From Coriobacteriales bacterium (GTDB lineage Bacteria; Actinomycetota; Coriobacteriia; Coriobacteriales; UBA8131), in the NCBI GenBank assembly GCA_031290695.1, contig JAITNB010000137.1:1-25969 (forward strand): a stretch of 25,969 nucleotides of DNA, read 5' to 3'. Positions 1 through 7,406 of the stretch are shown piece by piece. Numbering within the stretch: position 1 is the first letter of the stretch; each line of letters opens with the position of its first letter. A model generated the notes under the pieces. The model was not told the DNA's origin. It searched no databases and was given only the letters and a program-made list of their open reading frames with translations. The position numbers were made by a program, and so were the translations under genes.

Positions 1-446
1 ACGCCCGTGTATACCATGATACCCAGGCCAAAGACAACCATGAGCGGGCAGCACAGGTCGCGCAGCCAGGTCCAGCTATACCAGAACAGGTTCCACTCAG
101 GCGGCAGATAGAACAAAAACCACACAAAGGCGAACAGCATAGCAAGCGTGAGCAACACGGCACCATACTTGATGATGGCGGTGCCGCTGAGGAATACCCG
201 CACGAACACCTTGGGCTGCCCCAACTCGAATATCAGGAGCAGGGTGCCCACGCCCAAACAGACGACGCCGGCAAAGACGCCCATCGAGAGCACGACGCCC
301 ACGCCGGGAACCTGGGGGCCAAAGATAATGTCAAACAGGCCGCCAATAAAGAGCATGCCGCCACCCAGGCCACCCAGGAAGAGGTAGATGGCGATGGGCC
401 AGGTCCAGTAATGTTTAGTGAGCTTGTTGGTATGAAAGTGGCTCAT
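1..446 (-). CDS. NrfD/PsrC-type membrane anchor subunit (partial, C-terminus outside window)
   Basis: This is an integral membrane subunit that would link the adjacent Fe-S and molybdopterin subunits to the quinone pool. Reading from the ATG at 446, 148 codons are present before the window ends, with no stop. The first residues are MSHFHTNKLTKHYWTWPIAIYL. Hydrophobic segments lie at about residues 17-40, 48-72, 85-112 and 128-148. The glycine-rich stretch FLGGLGGGMLF and the later FELGQPKVF are typical of the NrfD/PsrC/DmsC-like family. The start overlaps the stop of the ferredoxin subunit as ATGA, which suggests translational coupling. Family members normally have eight to ten membrane helices, so about half the protein lies outside the window. 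The family call is firm; the quinone type and direction of electron flow are inference. Confidence 0.85.
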   Translation of the reverse strand, partial: MSHFHTNKLTKHYWTWPIAIYLFLGGLGGGMLFIGGLFDIIFGPQVPGVGVVLSMGVFAGVVCLGVGTLLLIFELGQPKVFVRVFLSGTAIIKYGAVLLTLAMLFAFVWFLFYLPPEWNLFWYSWTWLRDLCCPLMVVFGLGIMVYTG

Positions 447-1003
447 TTGGCACCTCCCAAGTCAGGGATGTAATAGACCTGGGGCTCTGTGCCCAGTTCT
501 GGGAAGATAGTGGTGACGGCGAGGCTGTTGACAAGCTTTGAGACATCGCTCTCAGGGTCGTCAAGGTCGCCAAAGATGCGCGCCTTCTGGTGGCAGGTCG
601 CCACGCAATAGGGTTGCTCGCCCTCGCGTACGCGATCCTTGCAGAAGGTACACTTGCGCACAAAGCCCTCCTTGTGGTTAACGTCACGCGCGCCGTAGGG
701 GCAGGTGTTGACGCAAACCTTGCAACCCATGCACTTCTTCTCATCCACCCACACGATGCCGTCAGGCTCCTGCTGTGAGGCGTTGCAGGGGCAACAGATA
801 GTGCAGGGCGGGTTGTCGCAGTGCATACAGAGGAGCGGTGTGAAGGTCTGATGCACATTGGGAAAGACCCCCTGCACACCCTCGCCCACCACCGGGTTGT
901 AGATGATGTCCATAGGGAGCTCGTTCCAGGTGCGACAGGCAACCGTGCAGGACTGGCAGCCGATGCAGCGGCGCTGATCCATAACCATAGCGTATCGGGT
1001 CAT
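443..1003 (-). CDS. 4Fe-4S ferredoxin-type electron-transfer subunit (DmsB/PhsB/NrfC family)
   Basis: This 186-residue subunit would carry electrons between the molybdopterin catalytic subunit and the NrfD anchor. Four cysteine groups are visible: C13/C16/C19/C23, C59/C62/C67/C71, C91/C94/C97/C101 and C118/C121/C133/C137. They match the four [4Fe-4S] clusters of the DmsB class. There are two extra cysteines around the second group (CTICCPC). No signal peptide is present, as is usual for this subunit. I chose the ATG at 1003 because a GGAGGGG Shine-Dalgarno lies seven bases upstream; a GTG at 1009 overlapping the catalytic-subunit stop as GTGA is possible but would sit almost on top of the ribosome site. 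Gene order catalytic, Fe-S, membrane is the standard three-subunit layout. Confidence 0.93.
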   Translation of the reverse strand: MTRYAMVMDQRRCIGCQSCTVACRTWNELPMDIIYNPVVGEGVQGVFPNVHQTFTPLLCMHCDNPPCTICCPCNASQQEPDGIVWVDEKKCMGCKVCVNTCPYGARDVNHKEGFVRKCTFCKDRVREGEQPYCVATCHQKARIFGDLDDPESDVSKLVNSLAVTTIFPELGTEPQVYYIPDLGGAK

Positions 1004-1005
1004 GT

Positions 1006-3615
1006 TCACTCCCCTCCCTCGTCGCCCGCAGGCACCGGCGTAGGTGCCTCGATGGGCTGCTTGGTGGCCATGTCGTAATACTGGCCGGTGGCCTCGTCGA
1101 TCAGGGTCTCCGTTGTGGGGTCATACGCATAGTGCGTCTCGAGGTCGTAGTACACGAAGGTCTCGGGATGGTACAGCCAGCCGGAATCGGGGTCGTACGC
1201 AAGTCCAAGCTCGATGTTCCACGCAAGCTTGGTTGCCGTGTCCCACGTAAGCCCCTCGGGAACCTCAAAGGCAGGTTTGGGGTCGTAGGGAATCGGGTCA
1301 TACGCGCACTTCTCCGCAGAGGGCATTACCGTGATGCCGGGTTCTTTGGCAGAGCCGGGGATCGAGAACTGCGTGTCGACCCCTTCGTTGTCCCAATAGC
1401 CAACCTTGTAGACCTTGCAGAGAAGGCCGCGGTTGGCCCAGCTGCCGCCAATGGGGTCGCAGTGCTCGGCATCGACCGAGGAAAGCACGTTGACATTGCT
1501 CTCAAGGCAACCAAAGGGCTCGTCGCCCGCAGGGCCGCGCTCGGGATACCACCAGCCGCGCTGCGCATAGATAACGCGCGCATCGACGCTTGGCTCGATA
1601 TTGGCACGCTGCCTGATGCGGCCGCGGCGCGTCTCGATCCAGCACCAGTCGCCGTCCTTGATGCCCAGCTCGCTGGCCTTGAGGGGGTTGATAGTGAAGT
1701 AGGGCTCATGGCGCAAGAAGCGCACGCTCGCGATGTTGAACTGCTCGGAGTGGTGGTACGGCATGAAGCCGCCGCCGGTGGTGAGCACGAGCGGGTACTC
1801 GGCCGCGACCTCGGGGTCGTCCAGCTCGTTCTCGGCGGGGCCTATCCACGTGGGCAGTGCCGGGTAGCCCAGCTCCTCGAGGATCGAGGACTTGAGCTCG
1901 ACGCGGCGCGAGGGGGTGCAGAAGCCGTTGGCACCGTACTTGTAGAAGTGCAACGGCGGGTAGTAGAAGCGGTAGCTCTCGACAAACTCGTTATAGCTGC
2001 CCACGGGGAGGCCCAGCGGATAGATAACGTAGTAGAACGCCTCTTCCAGGGTCTCCCACGGCCACTGGTCGGGATCCTGGCCGGTGGCAAGTGCGAGGGC
2101 GCGCCAGACCTCGTAGTCGGTCTTGCGCTCGTACAACGGCTCGATGGCGCGCTGCGACGCGATGAGCATGTCGGTCACGCCGTAGTTGTTGTGGATGATG
2201 GGCCGCTCAAGGGCACCGGCGATGGGCAGGACGTAGTCGGCATACAGCGATGCCGCGGTCATCCAGTATTCGCAGACTACGAGGAACTCGACCTTCTTGA
2301 GCGCCTCGAGCGTCATCTTCGAGTCGCCGTAGGAGTTCACCGGGTTGGTGGCCGAGACGAGGAGCGCGCGCACTTGGTAGGGGTCGCCTGTGAGGATCGC
2401 CTTGAACACCGAGGGACCGTGCGCCTCGCACATCCACTCGGCCGTGGGGGCCTTGCCCCAGGTCTCCTTGGCGATGTCGGCGATGCGCTGGTAGCCGGGC
2501 CATGAGGTGAGCTTGTACTTGTCCGCACCAATTTGTTTGGCCTTTTGCTCCTCGGGGAGCCAGTCGTTGGCCTCAAGCTCCTCGTCGGTAATATAGTCCA
2601 TCGACGGGCCGGGCATGAGGTCGCCACCGGGACAGTCGAGGTTGCCGGTGAGGGCGCGTAGGATCGCGCGGGCGTGCATACCGGCACCGGAGGTCTTTCC
2701 CAGCTGGTCGGCCGTGCAGCCCCACTGGATGTTGCCGGGGGTGTTCTTCGCGTACATACGGGCAGCCTGGCGGATAAGCTCGGGGTCGAGCCAGGTGTGT
2801 TCGCTCGCCCACTCGGGCGAATACTGGCCCACATGCTCCGTGAGCTCCTCAAAGCCCACGCACCAGTTGTTGACAAACTCCAGGTTGCCAAGTCCCTCGT
2901 AGATGATGACGTGGATCATCGAGAGTGCGAGTGCCGTGTCGGAGCCGGGCCGCAGCGGCAGCCACAGGTCGGCGTGCGCCGCAGTCTCGGAGTAGCGCGG
3001 GTCGACGACGATGACCTTGAGACCGGCCTTGCGCAGGTCGGAGTAGCCGCGCATACCGGGCATCGCCGAGGCACCGGGGTTAAAGCCCCACAGGATGACG
3101 CAGCGGCTGTCGCCCAGGTCGGTCTCAAACGGGCTCCATCCGCTTACCGCAGTCTCCACCATGAAGGTGGGTATCCAGCACAGCAGCGCGTTGTGAAAGC
3201 CGTTGGGGCTGCCAAACATGTTCATGAAGCGGCGACGTGACCAGTCATCGGTGCGCAGCGTGCCGCCGGCAGTGGCAACGGCCTCGGCGCCGCTCTCGGC
3301 CTTGATCGCGTTGAGCTTCTCCGCGATCTCGCTGATGGCCTGGTCCCATGGGACCCTCTCCCACTGGTCCGCGCCCTTCTCGCCCGCGCGCTTGAGCGGG
3401 TAGTTGATGCGGTCGGGATGGTCGAGGTGCTGCAGCGCGATGTTGCCACGACAGCACAGGCCGCCCTGGTTGGTGGGGTGGGACGGGTCGCCCTCGATCT
3501 TGAGGACCTCGCCATCCTTCACATACGCCAGCACGCCGCAGTTCTGATGACAGAAATAGCAGCATGACTTCTTGACTTCAACCCCAGGAGCGTGGATATC
3601 GATTGTCTCAGGCAC
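1006..3615 (-). CDS. Molybdopterin (Mo/W bis-MGD) oxidoreductase catalytic subunit, DMSO reductase superfamily
   Basis: This is an 869-residue catalytic subunit of a bis-MGD enzyme. The N-terminal [4Fe-4S] motif uses C19, C22, C26 and C54 (LCCRG). The metal ligand is most likely C146 in the stretch NALLCWIP, the position where acetylene hydratase and related enzymes carry cysteine rather than serine. Molybdopterin-binding blocks follow (ILWGFNPGAS, VVDPRYSETA, QWGCTADQ, VLPIAGALERP) and a C-terminal dinucleotide-binding domain (LTTGGG, WANRG). I took the GTG at 3615 (AAGAAGG five bases upstream); the open frame continues to a GTG at 3660 without a good ribosome site. There is no twin-arginine signal, so the enzyme is predicted cytoplasmic. 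Residues about 804-853 form an unusual tail rich in YD and YYD repeats. The substrate is unknown: the sequence fits thiosulfate/polysulfide/DMSO-type reductases, acetylene-hydratase-like enzymes or catechol-dehydroxylase relatives, and I cannot choose. Confidence 0.92.
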   Translation of the reverse strand: MPETIDIHAPGVEVKKSCCYFCHQNCGVLAYVKDGEVLKIEGDPSHPTNQGGLCCRGNIALQHLDHPDRINYPLKRAGEKGADQWERVPWDQAISEIAEKLNAIKAESGAEAVATAGGTLRTDDWSRRRFMNMFGSPNGFHNALLCWIPTFMVETAVSGWSPFETDLGDSRCVILWGFNPGASAMPGMRGYSDLRKAGLKVIVVDPRYSETAAHADLWLPLRPGSDTALALSMIHVIIYEGLGNLEFVNNWCVGFEELTEHVGQYSPEWASEHTWLDPELIRQAARMYAKNTPGNIQWGCTADQLGKTSGAGMHARAILRALTGNLDCPGGDLMPGPSMDYITDEELEANDWLPEEQKAKQIGADKYKLTSWPGYQRIADIAKETWGKAPTAEWMCEAHGPSVFKAILTGDPYQVRALLVSATNPVNSYGDSKMTLEALKKVEFLVVCEYWMTAASLYADYVLPIAGALERPIIHNNYGVTDMLIASQRAIEPLYERKTDYEVWRALALATGQDPDQWPWETLEEAFYYVIYPLGLPVGSYNEFVESYRFYYPPLHFYKYGANGFCTPSRRVELKSSILEELGYPALPTWIGPAENELDDPEVAAEYPLVLTTGGGFMPYHHSEQFNIASVRFLRHEPYFTINPLKASELGIKDGDWCWIETRRGRIRQRANIEPSVDARVIYAQRGWWYPERGPAGDEPFGCLESNVNVLSSVDAEHCDPIGGSWANRGLLCKVYKVGYWDNEGVDTQFSIPGSAKEPGITVMPSAEKCAYDPIPYDPKPAFEVPEGLTWDTATKLAWNIELGLAYDPDSGWLYHPETFVYYDLETHYAYDPTTETLIDEATGQYYDMATKQPIEAPTPVPAGDEGGE

Positions 3616-3909
3616 GTTCCCCTTCTTTCTCTCAGTAAGCCATAGCAAAGATAAACGCACAAGGAATACCGTCCCCGCTCAAACGGAGAAGTTGTATTAC
3701 CCGTAGCAATATACGATTAGTATACAAAAAAATGGGGTGCCTGTGTTGAGCGGCATGTTTTAAACAGGTGACTGGTGTAATACGCCGATACTGATTTTTT
3801 ACACCCCATCGCCCTGAGGGGATGAAAACCATCCCCAGCCCCCCTCTGCGAGTAGTAAAATGATGACGACAGGGATAAGGCCGGGCTTCTTTGAAGGCGG
3901 GAGGTTGTT
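3616..3909. promoter_or_regulatory. Divergent regulatory spacer with several dyads
   Basis: This 294-bp gap separates the divergent molybdopterin operon and AmmeMemoRadiSam operon and should hold both promoters. Seen directly: an 8-bp inverted repeat ATGGGGTG (3732-3739) and CACCCCAT (3802-3809), enclosing a CCTGT/ACAGG pair and the dyad TGTTTTAAACA. There are also two mutually exclusive hairpins, CATCgCCC-tga-GGGGATG and GGGGATG-aaaac-CATCCCC, around 3807-3837 on the plus strand. An AT-rich patch near 3711-3724 contains -10-like hexamers on the minus strand (TATACT, TATATT). No convincing -35/-10 pair could be fixed for either direction. Confidence 0.45.
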
Positions 3910-5469
3910 GTGGGAATCTTACGGGCGTATGCAGTGCCGCATCCCCCCCTACTCGTAGCGGGCATTGGCAAGGGCGAGGAGCACGGCGCCCAACAGACAC
4001 TCGATGCCTACCATCAAGTGGCGCGCGAGATAGCGGGGCTTGCACCCGAGCTGTTGGTGGTGGCAACCCCGCATGGGCGGCTGTACCGCGACACGATGTA
4101 CGTGTCGCCGGGCGCGGGGCAGGACGGCAGCTGGAAGGACTTTGGCTATAGCGGCGACACGATGCACGCCACGTTTGACACCGCGTTTGTGGAGGCGCTT
4201 ACCGGCGAGGCCGCGCACGCAGGTATCCCCCTTGACGCCACGCCCCATCGTGGCGACACGCTCGACCACGGCACCATGCTGCCGCTGTACTTTATCAACC
4301 AGTACCTCGCTGCCCCTTATAAGGTGGTGCGTGTCTCCATCTCGTTCTTGGGCGAGGCCGAGCATTACGCACTGGGCAGGTGCGTCGCACGCGTGGCCGA
4401 GGAGATGGGGCGACACGCGGTGCTCATCGCCAGCGGCGACCTCTCGCACCGGCTCAAGGAGGACGGCCCCTATGGGTTCGACGCTGCCGGGCCGGTCTTT
4501 GACGAGCGGGTGACCAGGGCGTTTGCAGCGGGGGCCTTTGGTGAGTTCTTTACCTTTAGCGGGGCCTTGAGGGAGCACGCTGGCGAATGTGGCCTCAACT
4601 CGTTTCTCATGATGGCAGGTGCCTTTGACGGATATGCGGTACAGGGCGAGCTTTTGTCTTATGAGGGGCCCTGGGGCGTTGGCTACGGTGTCGCACGCTT
4701 TAAGCGGGGCGTGCCAAGCAACGTCCGGCATTTTATCGGTGTCCCAGAAGCTGAGACAGGGCAGAAGGGCACCCGCGCCCGCAGCTGCCGCGTGAGCATC
4801 CCGGTGCGCCTGGCCCAGGCCGTGCTCGCCGACCACCTTGACGGCACACCCGAGCGCAACGTCGCCGCCGGCCCCCGCGTCGCAGCGCTCCTCGCCGCGG
4901 CTGCTGGCACGGGCGCCCTTCTGGGGACGCGAGAAGCCCATGACGTGGCGGCAGCTGCTGGCGCAGCCGCAACAGCAGCTACCGCTGCCGCCGCAGACGG
5001 CGACGGAGGCGGCGGCGATAATAATCCACTCGACGCGCAGGAGCTCGATCTGCTGCGCACCCAGCGCGCAGGCGTTTTTGTCTCGTTCAAGAAGCAGGGC
5101 GACCTGCGCGGCTGCATCGGCACCATCGAGCCCATCACTGCCGCCATCGCCGAGGAGATTATGGGCAACACCATAAGCGCCGCCACCCGCGACCCGCGCT
5201 TCCCGCCCATCACCAGAGACGAGCTGCCCCTGCTCACCTGTAGCGTCGACATCCTCGGCGAGCCCGAGCCCATTACCGGCACCCACGAACTCGACGTCAA
5301 GCGCTACGGCGTCATCGTGAGCACGGCGCGGCGGCGCGGCCTGCTCCTCCCCAGCCTCGAAGGCGTCGACACCCCCGCCCAGCAGGTCGCCATCGCCCTG
5401 CAAAAAGCCAACATCGCCCCGCACGAGCCCTACCAGCTCGAACGCTTCGAGGTGGCACGCTACACATGA
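3910..5469 (+). CDS. AmmeMemoRadiSam system fusion protein: MEMO-like domain plus AMMECR1 domain
   Basis: The 519-residue protein joins two normally separate parts of the AmmeMemoRadiSam set. Residues 1-270 are a MEMO/LigB-like fold related to class III extradiol dioxygenases, with candidate metal-site histidines H11 (PHPP), H55 (TPHG), H120 (LDHG) and H180 (SGDLSHR). Residues about 292-519 are an AMMECR1 domain with the signature LRGCIGT (399-405) and the conserved [11 protein letters not shown] block. A low-complexity Ala/Gly/Asp-rich insert of about 45 residues (328-372) interrupts the AMMECR1 domain after its first helix. The start is GTG at 3910, with GGGAGG five bases upstream. The stop overlaps the next gene as ATGA, so the two are probably co-translated. 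The domain calls are strong; the reaction is not established to my knowledge. Confidence 0.93.
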   Translation: MGILRAYAVPHPPLLVAGIGKGEEHGAQQTLDAYHQVAREIAGLAPELLVVATPHGRLYRDTMYVSPGAGQDGSWKDFGYSGDTMHATFDTAFVEALTGEAAHAGIPLDATPHRGDTLDHGTMLPLYFINQYLAAPYKVVRVSISFLGEAEHYALGRCVARVAEEMGRHAVLIASGDLSHRLKEDGPYGFDAAGPVFDERVTRAFAAGAFGEFFTFSGALREHAGECGLNSFLMMAGAFDGYAVQGELLSYEGPWGVGYGVARFKRGVPSNVRHFIGVPEAETGQKGTRARSCRVSIPVRLAQAVLADHLDGTPERNVAAGPRVAALLAAAAGTGALLGTREAHDVAAAAGAAATAATAAAADGDGGGGDNNPLDAQELDLLRTQRAGVFVSFKKQGDLRGCIGTIEPITAAIAEEIMGNTISAATRDPRFPPITRDELPLLTCSVDILGEPEPITGTHELDVKRYGVIVSTARRRGLLLPSLEGVDTPAQQVAIALQKANIAPHEPYQLERFEVARYT

Positions 5470-6395
5470 CCAGCACCCTGCCCATCTGCCCTCTCTGCCC
5501 GCACGCCTGTGTAGTGGATGTGGATAAAACCGGGCGGTGTGGCGCCCGCCACTCCCCCACCGGCATCACCGTGACCGCCGCCAATTACGGCCACGTCACC
5601 TCGCTGGCACTCGACCCCATCGAGAAGAAGCCGCTCGCACGCTTTCACCCAGGAAGCAAGGTCTTGAGTGTTGGCTCATATGGCTGCAACCTCAACTGCC
5701 CCTTCTGCCAAAACAGCTCCATCGCCCGGCTGCGCGCCCGTGACGTGTGCGATAGGAAGTTGACAGGGGGCGTTTCTCTTGTCAACCCCAACGTACGTGA
5801 TGGGGGGTTGACAAAGTTGACAAGGGAAACGCCCCCTGTCAACTTTTTGCCCGAGCAGTTGGCCGCATATGCTCTTCAAACGGTCAATCACGGTAACGTT
5901 GGTGTCGCCTACACCTACAACGAGCCGCTGGTGGGATACGAATATGTATTGGATTGCGCGCGATTAGTACATGAGGCCAACTTACTCAATGTCATCGTGA
6001 CCAACGGATACATCAACGAGCAGCCCTGGCTTGAACTTCTCCCTCACCTCGACGCGGCGAATATCGACCTCAAGGGGTTCACGCAGACATTCTATGACCG
6101 CGTGGACGCGCCCCGGGGACTTGAGACCGTCAAGCGCAGCATCGCCCTAGCGGCGACGCGCATCCACGTGGAGGTGACGACCCTCATCGTCCCCGGCCTC
6201 AACGACGTGTCGGAGGAGATCGATGCCCTCGCCGCCTGGCTCGCAAGCATCGATCCCGCTATCCCCCTCCACCTTACCCGTTTCTTCCCCGCCCACCGCA
6301 TGAGTAATGCCGCCCCCACCCCACGGCAAACCATCCTCGACCTCGTAGATGTGGCCAAAACACACCTGCACAACGTAATCCCGGGGAATATGTAA
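5466..6395 (+). CDS. amrS: AmmeMemoRadiSam system radical SAM enzyme (AmrS-like) carrying an in-frame palindromic insert
   Basis: This 309-residue radical SAM protein is the partner of the upstream MEMO-AMMECR1 fusion. The SAM-binding cluster motif is C74-x3-C78-x2-C81 (CNLNCPFC), preceded by an N-terminal cysteine set C8/C11/C15/C25 (CPLCPHAC...GRC) seen in this family. Further core blocks are AYTYNEP (149-154), VTNGYIN and NIDLKGF. Between residues about 98 and 128 the sequence is unlike the family: relatives run almost directly from the helix after the cluster into an 'xxPEQLxxxA' helix. This stretch is encoded by the palindromic element at 5757-5845, yet the frame stays open. The protein ends at VIPGNM; many relatives continue with a CxxC zinc-ribbon-like tail, so the C-terminus may be lost. 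The start overlaps the upstream stop (ATGA). Confidence 0.92.
   Translation: MTSTLPICPLCPHACVVDVDKTGRCGARHSPTGITVTAANYGHVTSLALDPIEKKPLARFHPGSKVLSVGSYGCNLNCPFCQNSSIARLRARDVCDRKLTGGVSLVNPNVRDGGLTKLTRETPPVNFLPEQLAAYALQTVNHGNVGVAYTYNEPLVGYEYVLDCARLVHEANLLNVIVTNGYINEQPWLELLPHLDAANIDLKGFTQTFYDRVDAPRGLETVKRSIALAATRIHVEVTTLIVPGLNDVSEEIDALAAWLASIDPAIPLHLTRFFPAHRMSNAAPTPRQTILDLVDVAKTHLHNVIPGNM
5757..5845. repeat. 89-bp palindromic element with 30-bp inverted arms, inserted in frame in the radical SAM gene
   Basis: The left arm 5757-5786 and right arm 5816-5845 are reverse complements at 29 of 30 positions (arm begins AAGTTGACAGGGGGCGTTTC). An inner 11-bp dyad, TTGTCAACCCC (5779-5789) with GGGGTTGACAA (5804-5814), lies between them, so the inner end of the left arm can pair with either of two partners. 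The loop holds the self-complementary ACGTACGT. No target-site duplication is evident. The element encodes about 30 residues of the host protein without a stop. The structure is directly visible; mobility and copy number are inference. Confidence 0.9.
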
Positions 6396-6599
6396 GCCCG
6401 GCTTGCACACGCACACGTATGAAACACTTTGAGTACGACGACAAAGTGGTCTTTGGCGACGGCACCGATGCACGCTCGAGCATGAGATACCCTTCATTGT
6501 CATCCTTGCATGAAGTGCGAGAATCTATGCCGGAGCCACAGGCAAAGGCAAACAAAGGCAAAGGCATCATCGTCCAAGTGCGCGTAACGCGCCACATAC
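6396..6599. other. Convergent intergenic spacer, no supported gene
   Basis: These 204 bases separate the plus-strand radical SAM gene from the minus-strand MBL gene. A plus-strand open frame starts at 6419 and runs into the MBL gene, but it has no ribosome site or recognisable domain and I do not call it. A short tandem repeat, two copies of GGCAAAGGCA, lies at 6541-6566. It could be partly the decayed 3' end of the radical SAM gene, but no CxxC remnant was found. Confidence 0.5.
6578..6595 (-). terminator. Possible terminator hairpin after the MBL hydrolase gene
   Basis: On the minus strand the sequence GTG-g-CGCG-TTA-CGCG-CAC forms a seven-pair stem with one bulge, five bases past the MBL stop. 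It is followed by a T-rich but interrupted tract (repeats of CCTTTG) rather than a clean T run. It would close the long ribosomal transcript. Confidence 0.25.
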
Positions 6600-7397
6600 T
6601 TACAGCTCGATGGTCAATCCGTCCCAGGCGGGCTCAATGGTTCCGTTGTGTGTGGCAAGCTTGTGTTCAAGCTCGGTGAGGGTAAGGGGGGTGTCGTAGT
6701 GCATAGCGAGGTGGGTGAGGTAGGTCTTTTTCGCGCCCAGGCCCTGTGCCAGGGCGATGGCCTCGTCGATGGTGTGGTGGGAGTAGGGCATCCAGTTGAC
6801 ACCGTTAAAGGTTGCATCGATGATGAGAATGTCGAGCTTGTGCATAAAGTCGAGGGTGCCTTCCTGGAGCGGGCCGGTGTCGGGGAAGTAGGCCACGACC
6901 TTATCCGCAGACTGGATCTTAAAGCCGTAGGCGCCTTGTGAGTGGGTGGCGGGGAGCGCGGTGTAGCGGATGCCGTCGAAGTCGAGGGCCTCCCAGGGGA
7001 TGATGCGGTGCGTCTCGAGGGATTCCAGCAGGCCGGCGAACTGCTGCTCGACGGCCATGAGCGTCTCGATGCCCAGGTACACGGGGAGCGGCTCGTGCGA
7101 CTTGAGCTTGGTGTAGAACTCGAACTGCGGCAGGCCGCCCACGTGGTCAAAGTGCTCGTGCGTGAGGAGCAGCTGGTCGATGCGGTCGATGCCCGCGCGG
7201 ATGAGTTGCAGTCGCATCTCGGGCGCAGTGTCAATGAGGGTGTTCTGCGCACCGCTGATGAGGATGCTTGAGCAGGTGCGCGCCGCCTTGGGGTTTATGC
7301 GCGCCTCGTCGCATGCCTTGCACCCGCAGTAGAAGCTGGGTACCCCGCACGAGGCACCGGAGCCGAGGAAGGTGAGGGTATGGGCTGGCTGTGTCAT
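6600..7397 (-). CDS. MBL-fold metal-dependent hydrolase (PhnP-like phosphodiesterase family)
   Basis: This is a 265-residue metallo-beta-lactamase-fold protein. The N-terminus FLGSGASCGVPSFYCGC-ACDEA followed by RTCSSILI resembles PhnP-type phosphoribosyl cyclic phosphodiesterases, in which these cysteines form a structural zinc site. The metal-binding signature THEHFDHVGG is present, followed by a later histidine (PATHSQG), the bridging aspartate (YFPDTGP) and a C-terminal THLAMHYD. Length fits the family. The start ATG at 7397 has a poor ribosome site. It is the last gene of the minus-strand block after map, separated by a spacer holding a possible small ORF. No phosphonate genes are nearby, so the natural substrate is uncertain; cyclic nucleotide or other phosphodiester hydrolysis is the general expectation for the family. 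Confidence 0.85.
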   Translation of the reverse strand: MTQPAHTLTFLGSGASCGVPSFYCGCKACDEARINPKAARTCSSILISGAQNTLIDTAPEMRLQLIRAGIDRIDQLLLTHEHFDHVGGLPQFEFYTKLKSHEPLPVYLGIETLMAVEQQFAGLLESLETHRIIPWEALDFDGIRYTALPATHSQGAYGFKIQSADKVVAYFPDTGPLQEGTLDFMHKLDILIIDATFNGVNWMPYSHHTIDEAIALAQGLGAKKTYLTHLAMHYDTPLTLTELEHKLATHNGTIEPAWDGLTIEL

Positions 7398-7406
7398 GTG
7401 GGTAGT

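Noticed and set aside
1132..2505. Long plus-strand open frame of 457 codons opposite the molybdopterin gene
   Set aside because: It is the antisense of a gene with strong domain matches; the composition is a mirror of GC-rich codon bias and no domain or ribosome site is present.
3632..4066. Minus-strand 144-codon open frame across the divergent spacer
   Set aside because: It overlaps the start of the MEMO-AMMECR1 gene in antisense, is not conserved in style and has no ribosome site.
3949..5424. Minus-strand open frame of 491 codons opposite the MEMO-AMMECR1 gene
   Set aside because: The plus strand carries clear conserved motifs; the minus frame has no recognisable domains and lies wholly in antisense.
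6419..6679. Plus-strand 86-codon open frame after the radical SAM gene
   Set aside because: No ribosome site, no known domain, and its end runs antisense into the MBL gene.
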